The position numbers and the translations under genes are program-made. This document shows positions 23,191-35,550 of a stretch of 64,000 nucleotides of DNA, piece by piece. Under the pieces are notes generated by a model. The model was not told the DNA's origin and did no database searches. It saw only the letters and a list, made by a program, of their open reading frames with translations. Source of the DNA: Limnanthes douglasii subsp. nivea (taxonomy: Eukaryota > Streptophyta > Magnoliopsida > Brassicales > Limnanthaceae). How positions within the stretch are numbered: the first letter of the stretch is position 1; every line of letters begins with the position of its first letter. The DNA lies in contig JAUPFV010000002.1 in NCBI GenBank assembly GCA_036936605.1, forward strand, positions 201,523,273 through 201,587,272. The letters are read 5' to 3'.

Positions 23191-23405
23191 ATGAGACATG
23201 AGATGACACATACTTGACAAACAAAATAGGTATTTTTACGTAGGAATTTTTCATCCAAACAAAGAGTTGATTCCATTGTCAAGTGTTTAAACATTAAAAA
23301 ATGACAAAAAACTAACAATAACAAACTAACAAAAATATAACAATGATCACCATGAACATCGGTGATTCAATAGCACAAAAAATGTTCTAATAGAAATACC
23401 ATTTT

Positions 23406-26313
23406 TTAATCTTCATTGTCTTCATCAGGAGCATTCTCTAAGCTTCCTTCTGAGGAGATTTCTTCTTGATTTAAGGCATCTTCATCATTCTATGATTCAG
23501 TTTCTTCATATGATTAAGTGGGGGCAGTTTCAAAAACTTCTATACGGATTCATTCTACTGGAATTGATTTCCAGAATTCTAAGAAAGTTTTCTTTGGAAA
23601 TGCTCTATGGAATTCAAAGAGCAAAGTAACCTTTGTCTGCTCTTCAGTATTTTTGATAGCAACAAGGCTATCTAGTCCCGTTTGGTCATTTGCGGCTCTC
23701 GCTGTAAGGAATTTATCTTGAGTGACTCCAAATCCTCGACTGCTGTCTTCCTATCCCTCTCAATTTTGTCGAGCAACTTTTTTTATAGATAAGTGTTTTG
23801 TACTTTCCTCAGTTATCTTTGTTTCATATTTTACCTTGAGCTCATCTAGTTCAGATTGATGCGTAGATTTCAAGATTTTTTTTATCATTAATTGTTCTTA
23901 AACGAAGTTTTATTTGGATGGATCTCTTAATAAATTAAGATCTGTAAATTTGGAAGGATTGAAATTGTTCGAGGAGGTGTTGGTAGCAAATATCTCTCAA
24001 ATTCTTGCTATACTCATCTTATTTCTTCTAGTAGATGACATCTTTTTACATATTCTTCAATTTTCTTTGAGTAGATTTAACTTTCTCATATAAATGCTTT
24101 GCTGCATCTTCGAGGCTAGAAAATGGTCGAAGCACATTTAACACTTCCTCTGAGGGTTCCCCGGGAGTATGAATAAGATAATTTTCATAAATAAAAAGAT
24201 TAGCTAACGAGGAAACTTATGGAGGATTCGAACTTATACTTTGAAGCAAATTATTTACTGTAATTTTTGTATCTTAGTCTTGGATTTTCTGAATTGCAGG
24301 GTCCATGTCCCTATTAATGTATTGAATCTCATCTTTACCAATAACGTCTTCGCAAGTGACATTTTCAGTTCCTTGGTTACCTTCATTGTCTATTTCAAAA
24401 ACGTATTGTCTTTCTTCTCTTTCCTCGATATATGGGGTCAGATTTGGAGGAATTACATCAATATTGCTTTCTAATTAAGTGGTTTTCAAAGAACTCTTGT
24501 TCTTCTTCGAATCAACATTATTTCTTATTTTTCTTGAAGGTTCGACTCCAACTCATTCTTCTCTGTTTGGGGGGGGGGGGGGGGTTAGATTAACTGGTTA
24601 TCCTTTTGAGTTTCCTTTGCATTTTTCTTGCCTTCAAATTTGTGAAAGATCTAGCTGGTACTTTTTCCCCTCTTCTTTGGGGACGGGTGCGTTTGTAACC
24701 TGTTTTGAGTCGGCAGCATGATGCGTGCATCATGCACTGCTAGTCTTTTCATGGATTTTGGGGATCCATTAATTCATTTTCTTAAATGTTAGACTCCGGA
24801 GAGATCATCTATAGATAGTTGTTGACAAAATTCAAGGGTATGAAGGCGCTGTGGAATTGATTGCCCCATGTATTTTATGCCTACACAGACAGTTTGGCGA
24901 AAGTATCTTTGGCAACTCTTTTGTTGATTTTATATCACGTCAGAATTTCTACATACAACAACAATACATAAAATACTTAAAACATAAAATAAGAAGATTA
25001 AAAGAGGTTGAATAACTTATTGGTGCTTTTCCATTCAAGATTAAGCTTCGAAGGATTCTCCTCGGAAATATCCTTCCCAATTTACCAGGACCCTAAGATA
25101 AAAAAAAATCTCTACTTCCAGAAGTTGTTAGCTTTGATGAGATTATCAATCAACTTGAAGGAATCTTTGAGCCTCAAATAGTAGAATGGTAGCACCAGAT
25201 TTTTTGAAAAGCCAGTCATCGTGATGAATTCTTTGATTGATAAGGGTATTTAGCCAATTCTTGAAGACATTATGCTAGATAAGAGAATGAACCACAAGTT
25301 TGGGCTCACTTATGTTAGACAAAAATCAATGATCTCAAAGTATTCAACTATCATTTGGTCTAACGGGAATCAAAGTGCCCAATTGATGATCTCAGAATAG
25401 AACGCACGCTTGTTTTCTCCACAAGAGAGTGAAGTCTCTCCCACTTTTGGTAGGCAAAGCACAACGTTATCAAGAAGCCACCTTATCTTTTTAAATGCAT
25501 CACATCAGATTGATTGTAGTATTCGTATTGCATATTTTTCAGTGCAATAAGGTATTTGGGGAGGACCTTCTTTAGGTTCACGCTCAAGGTTGCAGCGATG
25601 TTCTCGGGTAACGTGATTGGTTCTTTTTTCTTCCTTTTTTTTCTTTGCAGTCGGTTTCTTCAAAGTGTTATCCTCAGACTTTGATGGAGCATCACTTTCT
25701 GTATTTTCAATGGTAGAATCATTTTTTGTTCTTGAATCTGACTCAACATCTTCCTCGGAGGCTTCACCTCGAAGTTGAGATGGGGTAGTGTTGGTAGTAG
25801 CGTAATGTGAATTAGTTGGTGCAGTCATTGTGTTTTGTTGGTAGGTCTCAAAAGGAGTTACTTGTGACTCTTTGTTGGTCACAAACATCTCTTTCGAGGG
25901 AGGATAAGATGTAATATTTTGTGAATTATTGATGTGTAGTGAAGTATTGATTTCCTCATAATTTCCCATGGCTACGAATGCACTTTTTTGAGGAAGTGGG
26001 TTCTGGTGAGAATGAGTTTCTAACTGAATTCGAGGCGTCTCTTTGCGATTGATTCAAGGAGGGGTTGTATTATTAGCGGAAGATGCTTATGGTGTTCTTT
26101 AAGAATATTTTCCTTGTATCTATTTGCGATTGAATCAAGGAAGAGTCAAAGCGTTAACAGAGTTTGCTTGTGTGGAATTTCAAAAAAATAGGTTAAAAAC
26201 AATTGATACATAGAGGCGTTTTGATCAGGATTGGATGCTCCATATATAATGTTATGAGTTGAAAGCTTTGGTGACTTATCTATCACACTTGCCGCTCTAT
26301 GTTTAACAGTCAT
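23406..26313 (-). pseudogene. Element D antisense ORF (aORF), decayed
   Basis: Starts at ATG 26313 (MTVKHRAASV). A well-preserved stretch at 25969-25505 begins with MGNYEEIN, the same place as MGSDSD in N, and runs through an acidic/Ser arm into a Lys-rich tract. The middle (about 25450-24720) keeps fragments of the conserved aORF core but many stops. A G16 run at 24569-24584 sits in it. The 3' end reads TLLFEFHRAFPKKTFLEFW, the conserved tail motif, then a very acidic end (ENAPDEDNED) before the stop at 23406-23408. Confidence 0.65.
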
Positions 26314-26517
26314 TTCAGTGATATTGAATAAAGGTAAAAAATGGGTTGTTCATAAACTAAAATGAAGAAAGATATTCAAAATAGGCAAGAACAAGATGAA
26401 AATGAATCGAAGAATTTGATTTTTCAGATGAAAATGACGGTGGATCAAAATATTTCATGCTAATTTCTCTTTCTAACACTAGGATTTGAATGTGATGGAA
26501 AGATAAATGAAGATAGA

Positions 26518-26635
26518 ATATTTATAGAAGTAGTGAAGAAGAAAGTGGGAAAACAAGGTGAAAGGTTAACAATTGTTATAAGATGAAAAATGAATCGGTT
26601 AATGGTTGCCTACTCTAAAGTATAGCGACACGTGT
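26518..26635 (-). promoter_or_regulatory. aORF promoter of element D: G-box and TATA box
   Basis: On the minus strand ACACGTGTC (26635-26627) is followed about 105 bp later by CTATAAATAT (26527-26518). The motif matches the other copies, though the spacing is shorter. Confidence 0.5.
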
Positions 26636-26915
26636 AAATTGTCGGACTTAATAGCATGTTGAACGCGTACTAGAGGAACTATATAAGATTTTAGCTGCTA
26701 TTAGAGAAATGATTAAAAAAATCCACATGTAAATTCGAAGCCAACTAATATATATTACATAAAGTTTTGAGGAAAGCTCTATAATAATCATGGAGAATGT
26801 TCGAAGTGATCATCACATACTGTTATGAAAAATGCAAGTCAATTTTTAGGCGGATTGAAAGTTTTGATCTGAGGCAGTCCATCGTAGTCTCAGTCCTTAT
26901 TCAACATGCATCATA

Positions 26916-27233
26916 AGGACTAGGGGGATTACTCATAATGATATAAATTATTAGGGAGCTAAAACAATTAAAAGAAAATGTTATTGTAAATAGTTTAATA
27001 AAGTTACTAGGGTAAAATTGATATTAAATATAAATGTAAGGAGCTAAAGCGCAATATACCATATTATTTAAATACTCCAGTTAAGCGACTTATAATAGTA
27101 TAAATAGAAATAGAACTTACAAAATAAAGGGTTGAGACTTTATTCTTTTAACTTTATGTTATCAATTGTCTCTATCAAGAACAAAAAATCATTTACCTTT
27201 TCTTGAATTACTTTTATTACTTGATTTTGACAT
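26916..27233 (+). repeat. Probable element D polypurine tract and 3' LTR
   Basis: A purine run AGGACTAGGGGG (about 26916-26927) precedes a TCATAATGATATAA start near 26933 (TG appears mutated to TC). A TATAAATAG box lies near 27100 and the end may be TTTTGACA near 27233. No second LTR is available for comparison. Confidence 0.4.
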
Positions 27234-27502
27234 TAGAAATCTAGCAGTGAACACTATTAAGTCAGCAAGTATAATGTTACCACAACCAAATTTTATTGAT
27301 TATATCCAATACAATATTTTATAAAAAAAATGTAACTCAAAGAAATGTCGTATATAGAAAACTAGAATCAAGAACGAAAGATCTTATAAAATATATTCGG
27401 AGAAGTAGATGGATTAAGAGTAGTATTGAAAGGTGAGTGATGAATGTATTTGTCCTCAATTTATAGAAGAGAAACAAACACAAAATAAATAAAATTTGTA
27501 CC

Positions 27503-27645
27503 AATTCGGATATCTGAATTGCTGACACGCCTAATGGCTAGTTTGAATAAACTAGCTATTTGGGAATTTGGATATCTGAATTCCTAACGCGCCAAACGGC
27601 TAGTTTAAAGCAACTAGCCGCTTAGAATTCAGATATCCGAATTCC
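27503..27645. repeat. Two ~62-bp hairpin units in tandem
   Basis: Each unit carries a near-palindrome (ATTCGGATATCTGAATT) and a hairpin with arms GGCTAGTTT / AAACTAGC or CGGCTAGTT / AACTAGCCG. The array ends with the inverted form ATTCAGATATCCGAATT. The rest of 27234-27792 shows no gene. Confidence 0.75.
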
Positions 27646-27792
27646 ATCGAGAAAAAAAAACAAAAAAACCCAATAAATATATGGTTTACACATATTTTTT
27701 CTACACACAATCAACACCAAAAATTCAGAAAATATTGTTCTTACTCTCCCTTGCAAAAAATCTCTTTCAAACATAAAAAACACGTATATTGT

Positions 27793-28182
27793 TGTTAATG
27801 ATGATGTCAAAAGAGAGAAATCTTTAGGTTATTTTGTATAAAGTATCTAGATAGAAAGTAGTGACAGAAAGAATGTGTTTTCTTGTACTTAATGTTTTTT
27901 TGGAAAAAGTCCAAATATCTTAATGAAGTTGGTTGAGATATGTGTACTCTTTTTGGATATCGATTGGCCTTTCGGGTCTGATCCTTCTATTTGCGTCCAT
28001 GTTACGAGCCCCCAAGCCCATACTTTGAGGTGCAATGCATACAACTGAATTATCGGTTAACTTAGGTGACTTTTTAGTCATCAAGCTTTGATTTTTATAT
28101 CCGCTCAACCTTTCTAAGCAAAATCCGAATTACCACAATATACCTCCAAAGATATCTGATCCTATCATATAGCCCCTTTAGC
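27793..28182 (-). repeat. Element B 3' LTR (375 bp) and polypurine tract
   Basis: On the minus strand the tract GCTAAAGGGGCTATA (28182-28168) precedes an LTR starting TGATAGGATCAG at 28167 and ending near CATTAACA at 27793. Its tail resembles the LTR of element C (a shared TTTTTGGAAAAAGTCCAA segment), but overall they are clearly diverged. Confidence 0.65.
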
Positions 28183-28300
28183 TCTTTCCGAAATATTTTG
28201 GGAGAGCTAACGCTATAAAGGATTTTTAAATCGTATCTCAAGTATTTTACCAAAACATTTTTATTGGAAAGGTCACGACTTTAAATTGTTAGTTTTTCCA

Positions 28301-28470
28301 TGACACGTGTCATGCAGTTACTGGAGAAATTGAACGGTCTCTTCCTTGAAAACGACATTTATTGCTAAAAATGAAACTAAAAGCTATTTTTAATAGCCTT
28401 CCCTAATTATCATCATTAGCTTGTCTTCCATAGTAAATCACTTGAGTATTTTATTTACTGATATATAAGT
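28301..28470 (+). promoter_or_regulatory. aORF promoter of element B: palindromic G-box and TATA box
   Basis: TGACACGTGTCA (28301-28312) is a perfect 12-bp palindrome. A TATATAAG box follows at about 28462-28469, 158 bp downstream, and the aORF ATG is at 28596. Confidence 0.65.
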
Positions 28471-28595
28471 TTAATCTTCATTATTTTATCATTAGAGTAA
28501 AAAACAATTTCATTTTCATATTTTTACAGAGATAAAAGCTCTAACTTTCACGCAGATTTTCCTTTGATTCTTCTTGTCTGATTTCAATGTTTTGC

Positions 28596-31180
28596 ATGTT
28601 CACAGCTAGGACAACACTCATCTGGTAAACAAACCTTCGTTTCTAAATTTAGGTCCTGATCAGTATTCCATAATCGTTAATCAATCTACCCAAAAAATTA
28701 AGGTTTCCACAAAACAAGTTATTAACAATCGTAGACCTAAATCAACATTCATTTCCATGGGGTCGGATATCGGATAAAATTCTCCTCGACGGCTTACCAG
28801 ACTATCTAAGGCTAAAGACAAGCCTTTTACATCAAAAAAGAAAATAAATAAACTATCAGAGCTTACTACCGATGCCAACAATCCCCCCCCCCCCTACAAC
28901 AATTGATTGAATGGTAACTTATCCAACAACTTTGTCTGTTGAGTTTCTCCCTACTAAGAAAGATAACCCCGATAAACAGGTCGGTGATATAGTGGAGTTG
29001 GTCCCAAAATGATGGAATAAAAATGGATGATAGTGGTGAAGATACATCATTGGAGATATCAGACTGCACTGGGGATAATAAAAAAGAAAAATGAGAACAA
29101 ATAAAGAAATCCTTGTTTGTAGAATCCGAACCACTCTTAGAATGCCTGGTTGGGAAGGTCGGACCTAACTTTACCAAAGTTAGCATCAAGTATCTGCTAG
29201 CTATGCAACGAATATCTTATGTATATACTCACCCAGAATATATGGGCAAACTTCAGAGCAAATTGGGGTTCCCTGAGTCAATCAAGGTCAGGATCCCAAT
29301 CCCTAAGGAAACTTCGATGGACTACAAGGCAAGAGATTTAGTAGTGTATCCCGAAGTACCTAATTGGGTTCTTATGTTTCTTCTAGATCCATATATTGTA
29401 AGTTATTTTCATTTAGTGAAACTATGCCCGAGTCAGCTTAGCCCTAATACTTTTGGCCAATATTATAATTTCTCGGTTATCAAATAGTTTGATGCATATG
29501 GAGCAGTTTGTTGTAGTGGATGGTTTGTGCCAAAACGGTAATATTACCTTATATTATTTTAATATAGGAAACGACTACAAAGTAGTAAATGATTTACTAG
29601 AAGCTAATAAACCGTGGAGAACCCAATTTCTTTTCATCAGTGGTACTTGGGAGAATTGAAAAAAGATTACCTCTAAGGGTAATCCGAGTATACTTATTAG
29701 ATATTAGAAGTATTCAAGTAAGTATCTCTTACTTTATGTTTTTTTATTCAAGCATTGGTTCTCACATCGGTTCTCACCTCGGATGTATTTTATAGTGTTT
29801 TCAAAGTTATTCTCACAAAATTTGGAAGATGGGAAAGTTATTTTTACTACACTGCATCCATAGGGGTTAAGAGATGGTCAAATGAATTTCATAATTATTT
29901 CACTACAAGAAATATGGTGAGAGCTCACCTATGGAGGACAAATCCGATATGTGAGCTCTCATGGGAAAAATTCACTACCACTCTCCCATCTGCTGAGATT
30001 TTGAAAATGATTGAGGAGGCTGATGGCAACCTTTTCCTACCCGCTAGGAACAAAGCTACTAGTCATCTTGATAGGATAAAAAAATGGAGAAACAAAATGA
30101 GGACGTTGAAGAGGGGGCACCGTCTCAAGCAGTCCCCAACGTGGGAAGCATGGGGCCCCAGATGGAATAGATACAACTCTCTTGGAAACTGTGGTAGCTA
30201 TAGTGGGGAAAATCCAAGTACCCCCAAAATCTCCAACAGTTTAGAAGAAAAGGGGTAAAAAAGGAGCATCGAGGGTAATGATACAAAGAAAAAAAGACTT
30301 CTGTTGGTTCAAAGATCATACTTCACTCTCAAGCTCTTCCATCTGATATTCCTACAAGGGATCCTTCTCAAGAAAAGGTATATATTGACCCCTCTGCCCC
30401 AAATTTTTCCTAGTGATGACCAACCTTCCATTGAGGATGATGTCAATTTGGATGACCTTGGCAACTTATATATGATTGAATTTGACAAACAACGATTTTG
30501 ATAAGGCTTTTACCCAAACTACCATCATTACTAATGTTGTGACACATGACGGTGAGTCTTTCGAATTATCCACTAAGCATGACTCCTTGGGGTACAATAT
30601 TGTAGGCTACATTAGGCCAATAGCTGACTTGGAGAGGCATGTTAGATCTCAAGTCAAAGACATTACATCCTTTGGCAGAAAAAACCAATCTCTTCTTAAT
30701 GAAAAAAATATCTCTACAAAACATTATCGATTCAACGAAAAATAAAGTAGAGCGTTTAAATAAGGAAGCAAAACTTCTTAAAGATCAGTTGGCTCAATCT
30801 AAGTTTGATCATAATCAGCTGCAACTCAAGTTTGATGGTCTAAAAAAAGAGATGTTCTCTTTGAAAGAGCAACATGACAAGGATAAAATTAGCTTCCAAA
30901 ATTTACCAGAAGAGAAGAAAAAGGTGGATGATCTTCTAAAGAAGAAAGAAGATGAAATCACCGATCTTAAGGGAAACACTGCCAAGGAAATATCTATGTT
31001 GTAAACACATATGCTGAGGGTGTATTGAAATCTTTGGACCAGAGAGATGAGTCTATTAAATCGGACATGGTACTATTGTTCTATGAAACTTTCCCCAAAC
31101 AGAGTCTTGGGGAATTTGGAAGTTCGTTCCCTTGTTATACACAAGCCCTTAATATACACACGGAATTTTGTAATGTAGAT
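28596..31180 (+). pseudogene. Element B antisense ORF (aORF), decayed
   Basis: The start MFTARTTLIW is nearly identical to N's MFTARTALIK, but a stop follows at codon 11. 29113-29487 is the best part: VGPNFTKVSIKYLLAMQ, FPESIKVRIPIPKETSMDYK and YFHLVKLCPSQLSPN. 29453-29659 continues the core, and a GTAAGT donor-like site at 29718 lies where N has its intron. 29755-30258 includes VRAHLWRTNP...LSWEKF and LPARNKA. 30476-31004 is a coiled coil. The tail SIKSDMVLLFYETFPKQSLGEF ends near 31110, after which homology is lost. A C12 run at 28883-28894 is noted. Confidence 0.8.
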
Positions 31181-31319
31181 CAAATGTCTTTTATGATTCT
31201 ATCATTATTTTATCATCTTTGTTTTTTATCCACTTAGTATTTTGTCATGTTTTCTTTTATAATTCCATTAATATCGAATCTTTCTTAAAGATGATAAAAA
31301 TAAAGTAATATATTAAATA

Positions 31320-31580
31320 TGATCAAGCCAATCAAAGGTAATCCATTTGAAGGCAATAAGTCTTTAATAAGCCTTTAATTCATCCGAGCCATTCAAAAGT
31401 AATCCATTTGAAGGCAATACGTATTTAATAGGTCTTTAGTCCATCCAATCCATTCAAAGGTAATCTATTTGAAGGCAATAAGTGTTTAATAGGTCTTTAA
31501 TCCATCTGAGTCATTCAAATGTAATCCATTTGAAGAAAGTAAGTGTTTAATAGGTCTTTAATTAATCAGATCATAACCAA
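31320..31580. repeat. ~62-bp tandem repeats (element B spacer)
   Basis: Four units containing CATTTGAAGGCAATAAG and TTTAATAGGTCTTTA. Each holds a TTCAAA...TTTGAA dyad. They lie between the aORF and pol ends. Confidence 0.85.
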
Positions 31581-31629
31581 AACAATTTCTTTTAAAAGGA
31601 AAAAGATAGTATATTGATTGAGATCCGGA

Positions 31630-31690
31630 CACCTCATTAAAACCTCCACGCACCACCAGGGTAGGAAAAAGTATGCCCCCAAATATATAC
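31630..31690 (-). other. Post-pol conserved block (element B)
   Basis: On the minus strand it reads ATTTGGGGGCATAC, then TTTTTCCTACCCTGGTGG and GTGGAGGTTTTAATGAGGTG. It is very close to the block in element A, much closer than their proteins are. Confidence 0.75.
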
Positions 31691-31730
31691 ATTGAGGTAA
31701 AACAAAGTAAATATTTTTAAGATGAGTTTA

Positions 31731-33592
31731 TTAAAAGTATAACGTGAGATGCTTAACGTTCCAAGGGTGCTTCAACAGGTTGCCTTCTTTGTCTAGAATT
31801 TTATGCGTTCTTTGCTTAACTCTATCACATATGAGGTATGGCCCTTCCCAGGTCGAAGCAGCCTTTTCAAACTTCTTTTCCTTAGTGTATAAGAACATTT
31901 TTCTTAACACTTTATCTCCTACTATTATTTTTTTGGAATAATTTTAAACTCTGGACGAATAGAGAGTATCTTCTGTATGAGGAGTTGTTCAGTATGCCCA
32001 TACCACCTTTTGTAAATAACTTGGCCATATCCTGCTGCTCCTCCTAAATTCCTTTTAAAACCCGTTAAAAATTGTTCGTTTTCCACTTCAACTTACCCAT
32101 TGGCTTAAGTATGAAAAGGATAAGAGAAATAATGTTGTATTCTTATTGATGCACAAAACACATCCATATATTTGGTATGAAACTGAGGGCCATTATCTGT
32201 AGTGATGTTCTTGGGAATACCAAATCCGTAGCATATGTTGGAGAGAATAAACTTTATCACTGCCTTAGACATTGTTCCAGATAAAGGAGCAGCTTCCACC
32301 CATTTCGAGAAATAATCTATTGCTACTATTATGGTTCGACAACTTGCATAAGCCATTGGAAGGGGTCCAACCAGATCAAGTCCCCATTTGATAAAAAGTT
32401 TTGGTTCAGATACTAATATTATGGAAACTACTGGCACATGGATCGTATTTCCATATCTTTTCACCAGATTTTTAGTATCTGCCATTATAGTAGGCCAATA
32501 ATATCCAGCTAACAAAACTGTTATGGTAAAAACTTTATAGCCACAATGTGCTGAACCTTCTCCATCATATAATTCTGATAGAACATTTTGACATTCATCG
32601 TATCCGAGGCAACTTAACAGAGGGCTGCTGAAAGATTTTTAATATAGAACCTCCCTTAAAACTGGAAACCCACGAGCTTTATACTTTATTTTCTTGACCA
32701 ATACTTTGTCTGTAGGCAAAAACCCACTAATGATAAACTCTTCATTCCTCTAGTATTTAAAGAGTGTATCTGATACTTGTAGAGTTTCTCCTACTTCACG
32801 TTTTGTTTTTGCGGTTGTATCTATGGATGGACATTCTTGTAACAAGATTCAAGGATATGCTTTAGAGTAAGCTATAGTTGTTAATGGATCAACTATAGAT
32901 CTTGGAACATGTTCAAATTTGATGCGTTTAAAATGAACTGAAATCTCAATTAACACTTCAAGATATTTTATCAAGTTTTGTTTCCTAGTTTTGGATTGTC
33001 CCAGCGCCTGATGAATGAGGAGCTGAGAATCACGTATCAATCGGAATCTCTTGGCACCACATATATGTACTAACTTTAATCCAGCTATGGTCGCTTCATA
33101 TTCTGACTCGTTGTTGGAGGCACTAAAGCTAAATCGTATAGCCTAGTACATGGAATCACCATATAAAGAAACCAAGAAAATTCAAGCTCCACATCCTGTT
33201 CTACTATATCCACCATCAGTTCGGATCACCTATCCTTCTTAAATTTACTTATTTGAGCTTCTTCATGAGGTCTCTTAGAATGAAATTCTACTAAAAAATT
33301 AGCCATAACTTTAGTTTTGATTGCAGTCATGGATGCAAAGTAATGTCATAATCTTCAAGCTCAACTAATCACTTAGTCATTCTTCCCGATATGTCAGCCT
33401 TTTATAGCAAATTTTTCAATGGATAAGAAGTTTGAACTATTATATAATATGCTTGAAAGTAAGGCCTCATTTTTCTAGCTGCTATTACCAATGCAAGGGC
33501 TAATGCTTATAACTTTAAATACATTTTCTTAGCTTCCAACAAACTCTTGCTTATATAATAAACGGGTCGGGGGTAATTTTCAATGCAACTAA
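31731..33592 (-). pseudogene. Element B pol relic (RNase H to integrase)
   Basis: On the minus strand: first RNase H tail (NYPRPVYYISKSLLEAKKMYLKL at about 33590-33520, then SYPLKNLL and ADISGRMTK), second RNase H (33240-32850, including RSIVDPLTTIAYSKAYP), integrase zinc region and core (32515-32105 with LAGYYWPTIMAD, WGLDLVGPLPMAY, AIDYFSKWVEAAPLSG and TTDNGPQF), and the C-terminal domain ending HPWNVKHLTLYF at about 31731. Numerous stops are present. The frame begins abruptly in RNase H. Confidence 0.82.
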
Positions 33593-34945
33593 CATGGTAA
33601 GGGGCTATCGATGGAGAACAAGCTCAACCCGATAGCTCTCATGGGAAAAATTTACCAGTCCTCCTGAAGCTCCTGAAATTTTCAAACGAACTAAGGAAAA
33701 ATATGGTAAGCTTTATTTACTAGTTTGGAATAAGGCTCCTAGTCATCTTGACAAAATAAAGAAGAAAAATAAGAAAGGCGGAGATTCCTCTTAAGAGCTT
33801 CCTGATGTGGATAGTTTGAGATTGCCATAAGAGATTGATCCTACATTATTGGAGGCTGTTTGTTCAATAGGTAAGGCTAATGGGCCACAACATTAACAAG
33901 AAATCAAGAAGAAGAAAAAAGGGTCCAATGGACGCGAAAAGGGTAGTGATAATAGGGTAGAAAAGAAGAAGAAAGTGGCCATCAATTCAGAGATCATAAT
34001 CTGATCCGAGGCCTTCCTCCTATCCTTCCTACTGAAGTTCCTGCCCAAGAAGGTGTTCATCATAATCCTTCTTCTCCAGTGTTTTCTACTACTAACCAAC
34101 CTGAAGTTAATTGGGATGATATATAGAACTTGTACTTCAGCGAATTAGACAAAGAATATTTTGACTGAACCTTCCCCCAATCAACCACCATAGCCAATGC
34201 AATGATTCATGATGGTGAATATTTTGAAGTATCAAATGAGAATGATACTTTGGACTGTGCAATCTTAGGCTACATTAGGCTCATAGTTAACTTGGAAAGA
34301 CAAGTCATATCTCATAAAAAATATATTACTTCCTTTTAAACTGAAAATCAAGGCTTGAAGGTCCCCCTCGCAGACGAATATAATTTTTTTTGAAACTTTA
34401 GTCAAAGAAAAAGAGAAATAGAGTGATGATTTGGAACAACCTAAGACCGATCGAGAAAAAACCCAAGGTAACTATACCGAACTACAAACTACCACTTCCC
34501 AGAAGCTTAAATCCTTGAATGAAACACTGACTAAGGAGAAGACTCCCAATGAACAACTATCCAAAGAGAAGAATGAATTAAAAGATCTTCTCAAGAAAAA
34601 GGATAATGAGATCAACGCTTTGAAAGAAACAAAGGTACAAGATATAGCTGTTATAAAGAATGAATATGATGAGGGATGTTGAAATCCATGGAACGAAAGG
34701 AAGAATCTGTTAAAGAAGATATAGTCCTTTTGTTCCATGAAACTTTTCCCAAAAAATCTGTTAGGAAATTGTGGATTTTTATGCCAGATGATGAAGTTCC
34801 CTTTCATACTTTGGTACAAAGTGATAAATACAACATGACTTCGGATGATTCCCAATCTGATGATGAAGCCAATGAGGGCTCAAGTAATTATAAAGAGAAG
34901 AAAGAAGGTAATACCGAGAAGAAAATCGAAGGGAATGAGACCTAA
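33592..34945 (+). pseudogene. Element C antisense ORF (aORF), C-terminal half
   Basis: Begins in the middle of the aORF core (MVRGYRWRTS, then LSWEKFTSPPEAPEI). 33700-34140 keeps the Lys-rich linker with stops and reaches the NLYFSELDKEYFD region. 34431-34682 is a heptad-rich coiled coil. 34676-34945 reads MERKEESVKEDIVLLFHETFPKKSVRKLW followed by an acidic Ser/Asp/Glu tail. The N-terminal half and its promoter are missing at the B/C junction. Confidence 0.8.
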
Positions 34946-35219
34946 GGTTAATTATTTTTACTCTGTTGGCATTCTGAATCGAAATCCTTAGAGTATGTAA
35001 GGCATTGTATTGTTTTTAAGATCGGAATTTCCATAAACTCTAGTTGTATAAGTCCTTGTATTTTACAAGGCATTTTGTAATGTGGACCAGATTATTTTAT
35101 GAGTAGTCATATTTCATGCTTTTTCAACTTTTACTTAGTTAGTTTTTTTTCCTTATCTTCTTTTATACTTCAATAAATGTCCAAGTATTTAAACAATAAA
35201 TAAAAAATATTTTCAACAT

Positions 35220-35450
35220 AGAAATTAAACACTTAATCAATATTACATTTATCTGATCCATACATAGAGCACTCATTAAAAGGAAATAAGTGTTCAATAA
35301 GCCTTTAATCCACCAGGTGTTTAATTAGTATTTTATATATCTGATCCACTCAAAGGTAATACATTTGAGGGTAACAAGCGTTTAATAAGCCTTTAATCCA
35401 TCGGGTGGTTAATAAGTCTTTAATACTTGTGATTCGCTCAAAATAACAAT
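35220..35450. repeat. Tandem repeats in element C spacer
   Basis: About three imperfect units with GTTTAATAAGCCTTTAATCCA and CACTCAAAGGTAATACATTTGA, related to the element B array. Confidence 0.7.
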
Positions 35451-35489
35451 TTTAAAGAAAGGCAGAGGATAGTATATTGATTAAAATCC

Positions 35490-35550
35490 GGAAACCTCAT
35501 TAAAACCTTCTCACACCACCACGGTAGGAAAGATTATTCCCCCAAATATT
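35490..35550 (-). other. Post-pol conserved block (element C)
   Basis: Minus strand: ATTTGGGGGAATAATCTTTCC, GGTGTGAGAAGGTTTTAATG. This matches the block in A, B, D and N. Confidence 0.7.

Larger units (their letters stand above)
20274..27233 (+). mobile_element. Tat-lineage gypsy element D, 5'-truncated, old
   Basis: From left: RNase H, second RNase H and integrase relics, post-pol block, tandem repeats, minus-strand aORF, aORF promoter and a weak 3' LTR. It is more diverged from N than A is. Its 5' half is missing because the left junction is the 3' LTR of element A, which inserted into it. Confidence 0.75.
27793..33592 (-). mobile_element. Tat-lineage gypsy element B, 5'-truncated
   Basis: Read on the minus strand: RNase H to integrase, post-pol block, tandem repeats, aORF (here on the + strand), aORF promoter, polypurine tract, 3' LTR. 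Gag, protease and RT are missing. The right end at about 33,590 is fused to the middle of element C's aORF. Confidence 0.82.

Noticed and set aside
29718..29752. A 35-bp intron in the element B antisense ORF
   Set aside because: The GTAAGT site matches the position of the intron in N, but 35 bp is too short for a plant intron and the acceptor region is decayed.
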